Below, piece after piece: positions 32,329 through 44,700 of a stretch of DNA of 64,000 bases (within the stretch, counting starts at the first letter, position 1; each line of letters begins with the position of its first letter). Below the pieces are notes generated by a model. The model made no database searches. It had not been told where the DNA came from and was given only the letters and a program-made list of their open reading frames with translations. Source of the DNA: Siphonodentalium dalli (taxonomy: Eukaryota > Mollusca > Scaphopoda > Gadilida > Siphonodentaliidae); the NCBI GenBank assembly GCA_032622095.1, contig CP136064.1, positions 253,768,484 to 253,832,483 on the forward strand. The letters are read 5' to 3'. The position numbers and the translations under genes were made by a program.

Positions 32329-32551
32329 TGAACTCGAAAACCAAAGTTTGATGTGTCAATATCTAATGAAGTACATCAGGCTGGTCTCCTTTTTTTTGCC
32401 CCATGATCGACTATGTCGCAAGACGTACAAATACGCCCTCACAGTTGTGGACGTGGCCTCTCGCTATAAAGAGGCAGAACCCCTCACAACAAAACAAGCT
32501 AAAGAAGTCACAGACGCCATACAAAGAATCTACAAACGGGGTCAAAGATGA
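32315..32551 (+). pseudogene. DDE integrase fragment of a decayed retroelement or Polinton
   Basis: Frame reading IQPFFDELENQSL, then after a T-run KYALTVVDVASRYKEAEPLT and KQAKEVTDAIQRIYKRG, stopping at the TGA at 32549. The pattern (I/L)TVVDVASRY is the first catalytic-Asp strand of an RNase H-fold retroviral-type integrase; the following helix (KQAKEV) also fits. The second Asp and the Glu are missing because the frame ends at a stop. Both metaviral retrotransposons and Polintons carry such integrases, and I cannot distinguish them here. Confidence 0.65.
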
Positions 32552-34587
32552 TGTTTATACACTAGCCTATAATCATACTGTCATACATAATATTAAGAAA
32601 AATCCCCAAACTTTAGATCCAGGAAAATCCTAGAATATTAGCCATGGTGCAGAATTGTATATGTACATTGTTGTGTAATGGTAACCATCTATATTTCCAA
32701 AATATGAAATATCAGTGTATTATTCATGAATATCATACTAATAGGTCCTAATTTTACTACAACCCACACATCCCACAATCAACTATCCACAAACAAAATC
32801 TAATGAACTCTAATGAGGATCTTTGAAAAATATTGGGGAAACAAATTAATATATATATACAGTAAACATATTTTACTTCCATAAGATGTGCCACGTGTGC
32901 AGACTAAGTATCATATACCATACTAGACTATATTGAATCAATAATAATGAATATCTAATTAAAATAATGTATGTCAAAAAATACTCAATATCAACCAGTG
33001 TATACTTCTTATCTAACATTTCTTGTCTTGTTTACATATATTCCCTGTAAAACAAACAAACAAACTAAAAAGAAAAAAACCCTCATTGAACACTATATCA
33101 CCCTTTATACACCACCCTTGACAATACATGTGTCACATCATGGATTATGATGACCATATAGTCTCATAAATAATTACTAAACAAAAAATCATATTTTAAA
33201 AATGAAACTAGAAACTGGTAGTAATACAATAACACTCGACCCTTCAAACCCCACCAAGAATGGCCAGCATTTGTTTTTACTGTATAATTTCAGGAGACCG
33301 GGGTTGTGTTTTGTTCTTTGTTACCTAGCTCCATATTCTCACAAGAAATGTCCCTGTTGTATTTTATCCGTGCGCAAATATACGCATAGAATATCGTATC
33401 CTATGGATGAAGCTCATGGTATCCAATTGAAATCTGCAATCCGGTCAGCTGATCCGGTGTCCAATTTCCGAAAATCGGAAAACAACATCCCACTGACCAC
33501 AACATGAGGAAATTGAAATGACAAGTATCTCCTTGGTGAGATAAGCGTGAGGTTGGGCCATATTGTGACTAAGGGAGGGTGGGGGTTTGTCATACTCCTT
33601 TCAGCATTATATATACTCGTGATTTGGAACCATATTGATATCAATATATCATTACATCAATTGATTCTTATATTAATGCATACAATATCTTCATACTCGA
33701 CATATAATCACCACTGTATGAAATAATGTTACAGCTCAACTAATTTTCCTCCCTACATAGTGGACTAACCACATCGATGAACCACGAGCAAATGTATCTA
33801 CCCGTGATCGCTACCCCGATCAAATCGCACAGTAGTGGGTCAGATTTTAAGGTCGGTGTTCGTATGCAAACGACGATATCTCACACATTGATATTTGTTA
33901 TATGTGTAGCCATAACAAAACACAGGCCAATGGTCACGAACTGAAACAGGTTTTATATTTTACAGCCACTGATCTCTGATCGAATCCCATGCAAGCCGTA
34001 CCTCGTGTTACTAATTTGAAGTGCTATATACATTGCACACACGCTATATCGTCGATCGCAAATTGAAACCCGCGTACAGTCCTTAAAGCGATATGTGGTC
34101 TTTGGTTCAAAACCACGAAGCTGTGTGTTGTTATAGTCTCCTATATAGGGCGAGCGACAGGTAAATGTACATGATTATCGACCATGTATATTGTAAAATT
34201 AACGCTCTTTATTATAGCTCTTACACGACGATGTTAGTGGTTGGTGTGGATAGCGTGTGGACTATGTCAATTCTGCTGTTAGAGTATCGTGTTCCAAATT
34301 TGACAAGTTCCGATTCCCTGCATGTATATAGCTGGGTGTATACTTAAGTTCGGTAACCTGATAACATGGCAGGAGTTCGCCAGATTGACTCACTGCTATT
34401 AATATGTTCTGTATATACGTACCATATATGCATTTTCTCTCTTTTTTTGAAACTTCAATTGTATTAATGGTTATTATAAATTGTCATTGTATATTTGATA
34501 CCCCTCGATTGTCCCGCCTTAAGCATTGGAGATGCGTGTTCGCTACGTATACTGTATGCAGAACCACTATCTAATAATATAAAGTTA
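32552..34587. other. AT-rich intergenic DNA
   Basis: About 2 kb with no supported gene, apart from simple AT-rich stretches (for example 33050-33080, AAAC-rich). Confidence 0.45.
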
Positions 34588-34745
34588 TTATACAATGTTG
34601 TGTACAGTATGTGTTTTTCTTGTACGAGTCCAGGTTGTGGTGAACAGTCATATTGGACGAGACACACCAGTGTCGAGTCCAATATGACTTTTCACCACAA
34701 CCTGGACGAGTAAAAGAAAAACTCATACTGTACACAACATTTTAC
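34588..34745. repeat. Palindromic foldback element
   Basis: Left arm ACAATGTTGTGTACAGTATG, then CCAGGTTGTGGTGAA and CATATTGGAC; right arm GTCCAATATG, TTCACCACAACCTGG and CATACTGTACACAACATT. Arms are ~70 bp with a ~18-bp loop (GAGACACACCAGTGTCGA region). Confidence 0.88.
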
Positions 34746-34822
34746 AAGAAAACCATAGTCAGAAATGGTAACGCCACCAAGATCATATTATTAGCCATAA
34801 ATAGAAATTATAATATTATGAT
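34744..34822 (+). repeat. Direct repeat, copy 1
   Basis: ACAAGAAAACCATAGTCAGA and AATGGTAACGCCACCAAGAT, then ATAAATAGAAATTATAA. The same ~75 bp recurs at 35772-35846 with few differences. Confidence 0.8.
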
Positions 34823-34974
34823 ATAAACTAGCTTTCAAATTCCATGTGGGAAATTTGGATACTTCCATATATCAAGTTTTCCCGTTTCTCGTGTTATACA
34901 TTACATTCTTCAAGCTGTTTTTTTTATTACACTTCGTCCGAGCTGTTTCCCATCTGATTTCCGGCGAAAGGCGC

Positions 34975-35335
34975 GATTTGACCTTGAATTAACTATTTTA
35001 AAAGTCAAGGTCATGGTCATGATTTGACCCGCCCAAAACACTCCCCTGACAAAAGTACCCCTAGGTATCAAATTTCGTCGAAATCAATCCGTTTTACCCG
35101 ATTTGACCTTTGATTGGCCATATTGAAGGTCTTGGTCACGCCGTCCAAAACACTCCCCGGATAAAAGTAGCCATAGGTATCAAATTTCGTCGAAATCCGT
35201 CCGTTTTACCAAATTTGACCTTGTCAATTGTTTTAAAGGTCAAGGTGAGGTCGTGGTCATGATTTGACCCGTCCAAAACACTCCCCGGACACAAGTATCC
35301 CTAAGTATCAAATTTCGTCGAAATCCATCTTTGAT
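34975..35335. repeat. Three-copy tandem repeat, ~112-128 bp
   Basis: ATCAAATTTCGTCGAAATC occurs at about 35068, 35180 and 35308, each preceded by CCAAAACACTCCCC and GTCAAGGTCATGGTCATGAT-type text. This resembles the units of the hairpin-headed elements. Confidence 0.75.
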
Positions 35336-35771
35336 ACCACATGATCGCATGCTTTCCAAAGGGTGTGGTAATATCAATATCAGCACATGTGCTAATCTGT
35401 GTCGGACTATTTTATTCCGCGGGGTAAGACTACAGCTTTTAAAGCGACCCATTTTTACTTTTACATCGACCTAATTACTAGCCTAGTACACAGGACAAAA
35501 AGGACAGAATCTCTTGGGATATGCATTGACTGAAGCGCGTGATGAAATTGCACAGGAAAGTAATGACGGCGATTCCAAATGTGAAAGCGAAGAGAACCCA
35601 ACACATGACTCTGCTGTGGGGGTATGTAATGACTGAGGCGCGTGTTGAAATTTCAAAGGAAAGTAATGTACGTGACTCTATCGGTACGAATGAGTCAGTT
35701 ACGAGACTACCTAATTACCCATAATGCAACCCCCCATTGGACAGGAACATATTACACCGGTGGCAATTACA

Positions 35772-35846
35772 TACAAGAAAACCATAGTCAGAAATGGTAA
35801 CGCCAACAAGATTATGGTATTACATATAAATAGAAATTATAACAAA
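35772..35846 (+). repeat. Direct repeat, copy 2
   Basis: Second copy of the 34744 repeat, ~1.03 kb downstream in the same orientation. It could be flanking duplications of a decayed element or a segmental duplication. Confidence 0.75.
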
Positions 35847-36783
35847 TACATAAAAGATTTTGATAACAATTGCGTTTAAACAAGTAATCCTTCAAATTAT
35901 TACTAACAAAGTAAACGACTGTGGGGTCACTCAACAGATAATAAAGACTTGGACATAGTATACTGTAAATACTAAAATTTAAATGAAATAATTAAAAGAT
36001 AAAATTTAGCAAGTAGTAAAAGTTAAATTTTCTCATTTTTGTTTTGGTTAAATAAAGCAATAATTTAAATGTAACATTTGGTTTAAAAAAAATTATTGAC
36101 CGTGGCTCTTCCAATAATTGCGCGACTGACCTGGTCAATTGTTCTTAAGAAGTTGTTTTGATAATTACTATGGAGGGAAATAGTTGTGGCTGTGGCTTCG
36201 CAAGTAATTACCTTGGTGACGTGATGTTAACAAATATGAACTCCAGTTAACCAAGGACGCTTCATACCAAATATAAGGTGAATTATTAATTCTTTAGAAG
36301 TTGTTTTAAGATTTACTATGGAGGGAAAGAATTGTGGTGCTGGCTTCGCAACTATTTGACCTCATTGTAACAAATATAAATATTAGTCACTCAGGCAATA
36401 GATGTATCTATTCTGTATATTAACTTATTGGGTCTTACGTGTCTTGAGATGTCTAAATAGTTTTCGATGGACAGATCGCGCAAGGGACCCACGCCAATCT
36501 TCTCTGTTGGGATTCCAATTGTTGGCTCATTAAATAGGTACATATGCTTAAGATACAGTCACACGCTCCCGTAAGTCGGGTTTTGGATCACAGTTAATGA
36601 AAATATCATTGAAATAATCGGTTTCCCCCTATAAACATCCATATATTGAATATACATGTTTTGGAGCAGAATTAGGCAGTCCATATTGGACGCCATCATG
36701 GAATTTATTTTGTTTTGATTTTCACACATAATTATTAGTTATATGGATGGAGTTCTCATTAAACCTCACATCCTTGTATTGGT
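35847..36783. other. AT-rich DNA with a short local duplication
   Basis: AGAAGTTGTTTT, then TTACTATGGAGGGAAA and GGCTTCGCAA, occur at 36150-36235 and again at 36297-36370 (about 148 bp apart). Otherwise nothing is recognised. Confidence 0.5.
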
Positions 36784-36785
36784 TA

Positions 36786-36906
36786 CAGTAATACCCAAAG
36801 TAATTGACCACTTAACCACATCAGAATTATTGGTAATTTTTCAGGATTTGAAATCCTGAATATTTACCAATAATTTTGCTGTGGTCAATTACTTTGGACA
36901 TTACTG
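36786..36906. mobile_element. TA-flanked CAGT-ended MITE, array unit 1
   Basis: 121-bp palindrome CAGTAATACCCAAAGTAATT...GGACATTACTG flanked by TA. It is followed by a ~45-bp spacer ATTGAGTTATCATTAAACCT that also recurs, making a ~168-bp tandem unit. Confidence 0.88.
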
Positions 36907-36952
36907 TATGAGGATTGAGTTATCATTAAACCTCAAATCATTATATTGGTTA

Positions 36953-37077
36953 CAGTAATGCCCAAAGTAATTGACCACTTAACCACAGCAGAATTATGTA
37001 TTTTTTCAGCATTTACAATCCTCAAATTACCCATTATTCTGCTGTGGTTAAGTGGTCAATTGCTTTGAACATTAATG
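36953..37077. mobile_element. TA-flanked CAGT-ended MITE, array unit 2
   Basis: Second unit, 167 bp after the first: CAGTAATGCCCAAAGTAATT...GAACATTAATG, with the same spacer downstream. Confidence 0.88.
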
Positions 37078-37123
37078 TATGATGATTGAGTTATCATTAA
37101 ACCTCAAATCCTTATATTGGTTA

Positions 37124-37252
37124 CAGTAATGCCCAAAGTAATTGACCCTTTAACCACAGCATAATTATGGGTAATTTTTCAGGATTTAGAATCATGAAAA
37201 AATACACACAATTTTGCTGTGGTTAAGTGATGAATTACTTTGGACATTACTG
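37124..37252. mobile_element. TA-flanked CAGT-ended MITE, array unit 3
   Basis: Third unit, 171 bp after the second: CAGTAATGCCCAAAGTAATT...GGACATTACTG. A partial spacer (GAGTTAAACCTCACATCA) follows at 37263, and another partial spacer precedes unit 1 (TTAAACCTCACATCCTTGTA). Confidence 0.88.
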
Positions 37253-37289
37253 TATGTAGATGGAGTTAAACCTCACATCAGTGTGTTGG

Positions 37290-38410
37290 GGATTTGGACC
37301 TTGACTTGGGACCTTTGGTTTTTAACGCTACAAATGCGCGTACACCGTATACACAATTTTTTTTATGTAACCAGAGTTTTTCTTGGATAAGATGAGTTTG
37401 AAGCCTGCTTACATTTCAAAAAGCGGATCTCGACGCTTTGAAGCAAAAGTTACAAAAGATAAAATGTGTATGTGACGAGACTATAATACAAATGAAAAAA
37501 TAAATTGAGGGAGGGGTGGGCGATACAGGGAACTAAGGGTTGAACCGATATAAATTTGTAGAGCAATAACGACCAATGTTGACATATTATGCATATCAAC
37601 TCTACTGTTGCAACAAGGCTATAAAATAGGGGGGTGTCAGAATCTTAGTCATCTCTATATAGTGCCAGAATAGTCATTTATGGAGTTCTATAAGATGTTG
37701 GGTTGGTTATATGGACTCGGAGAAAAAAGGGGTTTGTACCTATGAAGTTGATGAACTGACATAAATTAGTGGATCGATGTTGCCATGTAATGCATCGTGA
37801 CTACTAAAGCAGCAATTATATAAAATTGGGGGGGGGGGGGTCTGAAATTATCTCTATAGTTGGCACCAGGATTATATAGAAAGGAATAGCAATTGATATA
37901 CATATACGGTATACTATAGTAATACCATAGACATATAAGTACAAGTATCACGAGATAAAATATTACGTAACATGACTATATACCGATGAAAGAAATAAAT
38001 AAATTGGACCGGGATTAGAGGTTGGGTTGGTTATATGTGGATAATTGGATATGGAATTCATACCGATGAAACGATACAAATTAGTGGAGCGATAAAGACA
38101 CTTAGTCAGGCTACGCGGGGGAAATAGGGGTTGATACTGATACGATAGACCGAAATAAATTTGTCGAGTGATAATGACCAATGTTGACGTATAAAGTAAC
38201 GCGACTGTACTGTCACACAATTATCAGGTAGAACCGGTCAAATATGACAGGGTACAGCACGTAATTATTTCCTAGATCATTTTTCAAAATTTTGAGCTGA
38301 AACTTGGTGTGTATGTGTATAATACTACTATGTTCTTAAAATGACAGAGTTCAGCGCGTAATTATGTTTTAGATGGAAGAAATTGAATTTGTTTTCGATA
38401 AAAAATTTAC
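37290..38410. other. AT-rich intergenic DNA
   Basis: G13 at 37828-37840. No gene or defined element is seen. Confidence 0.45.
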
Positions 38411-38414
38411 AGCG

Positions 38415-38845
38415 TGTACAGATTATTTATATTTTCAACAACAAGTGACTTTAAGTTTACAATTTCAGCCTGTCCTGACTCTATCGATACGATTTAACAC
38501 ATTTTCAAAAACGTATTATACACCGGTGGCGTTAACTTTACAATTTAAGCATCTACGTGATTCTATCGGTACGATTGAGTAAGGTACAAACAAGAATACA
38601 TCAGGGGCTCCCAATGGGTTATATATTATTTTCAGTCTATCAAATTATTTATATTTTCAACAACATATTATTACAACGGTGACTTTAAGTTTACAATTTA
38701 TTTGAGCCTGTCCTGACTCTATCGATACGATTTATCATATTTTCATAAACGTATTATACACCGGTGGCGTTAACTTTACAATTTCGGCATCTACGTGATT
38801 CTATCGGTACGGTTAAGTAAGGTACAAACAATCTCCAAGAATACA
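38415..38845 (+). repeat. ~240-bp tandem duplication
   Basis: CCTGTCCTGACTCTATCGAT, CGTATTATACACCGGTGGCG and GCATCTACGTGATTCTATCG occur in the same order at 38468-38580 and again at 38705-38815. Pieces of it (CTATCGGTACGA, ACACCGGTGGC) also appear near 35670-35760. Confidence 0.8.
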
Positions 38846-40349
38846 TTCGCCCTGTCCACCACGCAATATCAAAATCTCAGAAGCTAGAAACACCACAGGT
38901 GGCGTAATAAAATTATGCAGCTTCTCATGTCTCAGCCACAAATAATGGTAATCCCATTTATTCGATCAACATATTCGGAAACACACATGAATAGTACAAC
39001 CACCGGCCCCTGGCACAAATTGGTCATAATACTAAAAGTACATATATATAAGACACAGGGGTCCGGGATTTTTTTTTATTATATTATTTTTAGGGTCACA
39101 TTCCCCATTTTTAAGAAATAATACCAAGCTTCGTGAAAATGGCTTCAAAATCACTATTTTTCAAAATACCAAATGTGTTGACACCTTTCTTAAATATTAT
39201 AATAGTCCATAAAATAGGATAAAGCAAAACAAGTTTTAAAAATCTATTCCCAAATTCCAAAAAAATTTATCAATTATTTTTAAATCTGCCGATCTGCCCG
39301 TCCGTTTGATCGCCTATATAATTTATAGCCAAAGTTATAAACATCATTAGCGCCCTTAATCCCCGGGTTACGTGCATGCTATGACCCCATGTACACATTT
39401 TCAGTCGTTTTGTCGCCTTTTGCCTGACAGACACACGAACTCAATTTATTTTTATAATAGTAAAGGAAGGTTAATGCTAATGTCACTATATATTTGCACG
39501 CGTGACACCCCCGTCAACAACCCCGCCATCGCCAGTGTATGCCCCTGGCATCGGCACAGAATCTGGCCAACATCCCGCGACTGGACGTCGCCTTGATATG
39601 AATCAAGCATAGTTCCCAGTTTTACTATACGAGTAGGCTGCACTTTCAAGAATGGACAGTCCGTAGGTAAAATCATCGATCTATATTATCTAGAATATAC
39701 GTCGATGGTAAAATGAAGTCCATCCTGATTACGATACGGCAAACTAACTTCATTTTTATTATTCGATTTATACATGTCGTTACTCTTTTCATCATTACTA
39801 TCAATAAAACACGAATTATGCATGCACGCAAGAAACAGGTATGTTGTCTTGTGAAAAACGCATGGCCAAATAGCCTGTCTCTTTGAAAAGCCGACGAAAT
39901 TCCTAACAGATGTACACATCGTTTATGAATTTAGTCTGCTTTTCAAAGACAAAGGGTAATCAGTTAAAGGTACTCAACCCGTAAAGAGGGTATGAAATAG
40001 ACTATAATACTATTTCGGATGCCACGCACTGTTTCGATGCTCTTAATGAAGAATACGGGAGAGTGGCTCCGCCCAGTGGTGACAAGGGATACTAATCCAT
40101 GCCCGCAATGTTCTCTGGGTTGAAGACTGATATCATGTTCGAATGGTGCTTACGTCTTTTTTATTGTCGGTTAAAGTTATAAAACAATATTTTGAACATG
40201 TACATGTATGTTCTTTGGAATTGTTTATAGAGTCTTGTGTAGTCTACGAAATGACACTCCATTTCAGTTTATTGCTGTTTTTAAAATTTGACATTATCAA
40301 TTATTTAGATAAAATACGTTTCAGTGTCTGATGTCTGATAAGATTCCCT
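38846..40349. other. Intergenic DNA up to the LINE
   Basis: Holds an isolated TTAAAGGTACTCAACC end fragment of the AGGTACTC family at 39965-39980. No gene is recognised. The last ten bases are the 5' target duplication of the LINE. Confidence 0.5.
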
Positions 40350-40350
40350 A

Positions 40351-41124
40351 AAGTCTAAAGACTCTTCTAAAGATTCTGAACAGAAGAATGAGCCCTGTCT
40401 GGCAGACATTATGTTGAAAATTGCGGAATTGCCGACAAAAGAAGACATGAAGACCCTTATAAAATCGCACATGGAGATAATGAAGAAAGAGTTGATGACC
40501 GATGTGAACGACGCTATAGAGTTCTACAAAAAGGAGGTTGACGCCAGATTTGAAAGGGTCGAGGAAGATCGTGAGCTTATCAAAGAAGAGATCGAACACT
40601 ACAGAAGCGAAAACTCTCAGATGGAAGACGAAATAAACAATTTAAAATCAAGAGTGAACAATGGTGAACAATATTCACGTAAAGTAAACATCAGAATCCT
40701 AGGCTTCAAGGCGATAGAAGACGAAAACTTGACCGACCGGATTTGCAAAGTTGTAAATGAGAAGTGTGAAGTCACAATAACTCCAAACGACATATTGGCG
40801 GCACACCGGCTACCTTCGAATAAAAGGGACACCCCGAAACCGTGCATCGTGAAATTCGTAAGAGGAGAAGTCCGGGACAAAGTCTTCGAACAGCGTGAGA
40901 AGCTCAAAGATCTATTCACCGTCAGAGATGATGTAACAAGACCGAACCTCATCCTAATGAACAGGTTGTTCGCACACCCGAGAATAAAGTACGCCCACCA
41001 CAAAAACGGTTTCATCTGGGGGGAACTGGTCACCGGAGGACGTGTAAAGTTCGATATCGGCGATAACATTGATAAAACTATCAAGAAATTCCTAGAAACG
41101 TACGTCCCGCCAAACGATGAGTAA
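40351..41124 (+). CDS. LINE ORF1 protein, N-terminally truncated
   Basis: The frame is open from the element's first bases (KSKDSSKDSEQKNEP) and the first ATG is at 40411, giving 237 residues. Residues ~15-80 from that Met are a charged coiled coil (EIMKKELMTDVNDAIEFYKK, then EEDRELIKEEIEHYRSENSQ). NNGEQYSRKVNIRILG follows at ~84-99, the usual lead-in to the RRM-like domain of L1-type ORF1p. DILAAHRLP, CIVKFVRGEVRDKVF and a C-terminal domain come next. This family trimerises by the coil and binds LINE RNA as a chaperone in ribonucleoprotein particles. The true N-terminus was lost when the 5' end was truncated. TAA at 41122. Confidence 0.88.
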   Translation, partial: KSKDSSKDSEQKNEPCLADIMLKIAELPTKEDMKTLIKSHMEIMKKELMTDVNDAIEFYKKEVDARFERVEEDRELIKEEIEHYRSENSQMEDEINNLKSRVNNGEQYSRKVNIRILGFKAIEDENLTDRICKVVNEKCEVTITPNDILAAHRLPSNKRDTPKPCIVKFVRGEVRDKVFEQREKLKDLFTVRDDVTRPNLILMNRLFAHPRIKYAHHKNGFIWGELVTGGRVKFDIGDNIDKTIKKFLETYVPPNDE

Positions 41125-41790
41125 ATCACGACTCGAAAGAGAGAAATCGAAGGACAAATGTTTGAAGCGTTGCTCATATTTACTACAAGAAATCTATATT
41201 GAGACAATAAATGAACTATATATGTATACTCAATATTGACATAGATCTAAATGAGTACTTTATTTTTACAACCGTTTCCAAAAATCCATGTTCAGTCTTT
41301 CCAGACACAATATGAAAATGATGAAACGTTACTCTTGTACTAACTCAGTAAATAGCACAAATATATAATAATTCAATTTATTATTTCACATACACAATAC
41401 CCCAAATAAGACAATAATTTTATAATATCGACTTATATTCAATCAATATTCAGATATAACATAGAACATAAGGCCTTCTTGTAGAAGAGGGATAACTCTA
41501 TTTGCAACAACCAAATTAATATGTTATGGACCTTGGAAACTGGTGTTTTAAAATTGAGAGATATTATGTAAATACACTTTACTTTAATAATTTTCGCAGC
41601 CGCGATGCCGTTGTTTTGTTTGTCAGCTTGATGACAATTGAGAATTGGTTCTCTGTCTTTGCAATAACCATGAATGGAATATTATTTAATACAAACCCCC
41701 TCCCTCACCTATGGGCCTTGAACGGACTTTACTTAAATTCAAATAAAATGATGTATGTAATCATGAGGTTGAAGTACGTGCATACACATA
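41125..41790 (+). other. LINE spacer between ORF1 and ORF2
   Basis: 666 bp, AT-rich, without a conserved frame; an open stretch at 41526-41798 has no LINE protein motif. It is long for an L1-type inter-ORF region, so it may be a family trait or contain an old insertion. I could not define one. Confidence 0.6.
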
Positions 41791-44700
41791 ATGGTTAGTA
41801 TAATGTCAATGAATTGCAGGGGCTTGGGTGACCGGAAAAAGCGAAGAGATGTTTTTAATTATATAAGGGATAAGAAATATGGTCTAATATGTTTACAGGA
41901 TGTACACTTTAAAAAAGAAATGGAAAATACCATTAGGGCAGAATGGGGATATGAGATCGCCTTTAACTCATATACTAGTTCATCACGGGGTGTAGCGATA
42001 TTAATACAAAACAACTTCAGCTTTAAATTAACTGATACGAAAACTGACCAGGCTGGTAACCTCATAATAGTCCATGCAGAAATAGAAAATAAACCTATGA
42101 CAATAGTAAACTTATACGGACCGAATAACGATGAACCTAATTTCTATAAGGATCTCAGAACATATTTAGAGGAAAAAGACAATGGTAACATAGTGATATG
42201 TGGTGATTTTAACTTGATCTTGGATCCGAACATTGATCAAATGAACTATATTAATATAAATAACCCACATGCACGAGACGAAGTTATTAAAATGATTGAT
42301 GAATTAAATCTAATTGATGTTTGGCGTAAAAATAATCCTGATACCCAAAGGTTCACATGGCGCCGAACTAACCCAACCAAACAAGCACGATTAGACTTTT
42401 TTCTAATTTCACAAGATTTGATACCCACTGTCGAAAACTGTGATATACTACCTGGATATAAAACTGACCATTCGGCAATATCAGTATTACTAAAATTTAA
42501 CAATTTTAAGAGAGAAAGAGGATTCTGGAAATTTAATAATTCATTGCTGAAAAATAAGGAATATATACAGTTAGTGAAGGACACAATAAAAAAGGTTATT
42601 AACCAATATGCAACAACAAGAAACAGTGAGGAAATAGACCAAAATGTAGTGCAATTTAGTATAAATGACCAACTATTTTTTGAAATGGTTCTAATGGAGA
42701 TACGCAGTGCATCAATACCTTTTTGTGCTCATCTATCAAAAAAAAGAAAATGCAAAGAATTGGACTTAACAACTAAAATAGACCTGTTAGAACAAATAGT
42801 TAACCCAACAGAAACTGAGTTAGCCGAAAGCAAAAAAATAAAACATGAATTAGAAACATTGAGAGAAGAGAAATTAAATGGCATTTTTGTTAGATCAAGA
42901 GCAAGATGGCTATGCGATGGTGAAAAACCATCGAAATATTTTCTAAATTTAGAAAAGCGTAACTTTACATCTAAAATAATCCAAAAGCTCGAACGGGAGA
43001 CGGGTGAAACAATATATGAACAACATGAAATATTAGATGAAACAACCAAGTTTTATGAAACTCTATATAAAAATAAAGACGATGAAAGTCTACCTCTTGA
43101 TATTGAGGCAATACTTAAAGATGTGAATGAAATAAAGGAAAAAAATGTAACAAAACTTACACAGAAAGACTGTGACTACTTGGATAATCCCATTACATAC
43201 GGTGAAGCGCTTAATTATCTTAAAAATATGAAAAACAATAAATGCCCGGGAAATGACGGTTTCAGTGTAGAGTTTTACAAAAAATTTTGGACTGATGTGG
43301 GAGCCTACCTGGTCAGATCAATGAATTATGGTTTAAGTATAGGAAAGCTGTCGACTACACAAAGGCAGGGTATTGTCACACTGTTACCAAAAGATAACAA
43401 ACCTAGACAATTTCTGAAAAATTGGAGACCGATCTCCCTCTTAAATGTAACATACAAAATACTTACTGGAGTGTTATCAAATAGATTGAAAAAGTTCTTA
43501 CCTGCATTAATACATCCAGATCAAACTGGATTTATAGCCGGTAGATATATTGGGGAAAACATAAGGCTTATGATGGACATGATGTCATTTACAAAGAAAA
43601 ACAAAATACCTGGACTTATGCTAATGATTGATTTTGAGAAGGCGTTTGATTCGATTTCTTGGAAATTTATTATCGCTGTTTTGAAATATTTCAAGTTTAG
43701 TCAAACGTTCATCAATTATATACAAACCCTCTATTGTGATTCATCGTCATGTATAAACATGAATGGTCAGATATCCAGATTTTTTAACTTAGAGCGGGGG
43801 TGCAGACAAGGCGATCCTATATCCCCATATATATTTCTATTATGTGGTGAAATTCTAGGTATTATGGTGAGAAATTCTCAGACAGTTAATGGAATCAATG
43901 TTGGTAATAAAAATATACGAATATCTCAATACGCTGATGATACATCCATATTTTTGGACGGGTCACCCGAGTCACTGGAAGCAACCATGTATATCCTTGA
44001 TAAATTTAAACACGTTTCAGGACTGAAAATTAATTACAATAAAACGCAGGCAGTTTGGATAGGTACCAAATCAGATTGCACAGAGACTATTTGTGACAGG
44101 TGGAAATTAAAATGGAATCCGGAAACATTCAAAATATTGGGTATTGAATTTAATCACGATATTAACAGAATGATCGATATAAATTTCTCTAATGGATTAA
44201 ATAAAATAAAAAACATACTTTCAACATGGGGTAGAAGAAACTTGACTGCACTGGGCAGGATAACTGTAGTAAAATCCCTAGCTATTTCAAAAATTGTACA
44301 CTTATTCCTAGCATTACCAAACCCTCCAGCACAATTCATTAAAGAACTAAATAAAACTCTTTTTGGTTTTGTTTGGAAGAATGGTCCAGATAGAATTAGT
44401 AGGAAACAACTTATACAAGATTATACAAATGGTGGATGTGCAATGACTGATCTAAATGGATTTATGAACTCAATGAAAATATCATGGATTAAAAGATGTA
44501 TAGTTCAAGATACATCATGGACTATCATTCTTGAAAATTCTGCCCCCATATTTAATACATGTTGGTACCTAATGACCCCATCTATTTTAAAGAAGCATGC
44601 TCAAGCTGTTGATAATCCTTTCTGGAGAGATGTAATTAACGCATGGATGGTATACTGTAATAAATCACATCCTATAAGTCAGATATACTTTGATACCCTA

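Noticed and set aside
34495-34713. 72-residue frames on both strands
   Set aside because: They overlap a palindrome and are mirror images.
40617-41207. 196-residue antisense frame over LINE ORF1
   Set aside because: Shadow of the real ORF1; no protein-like pattern.
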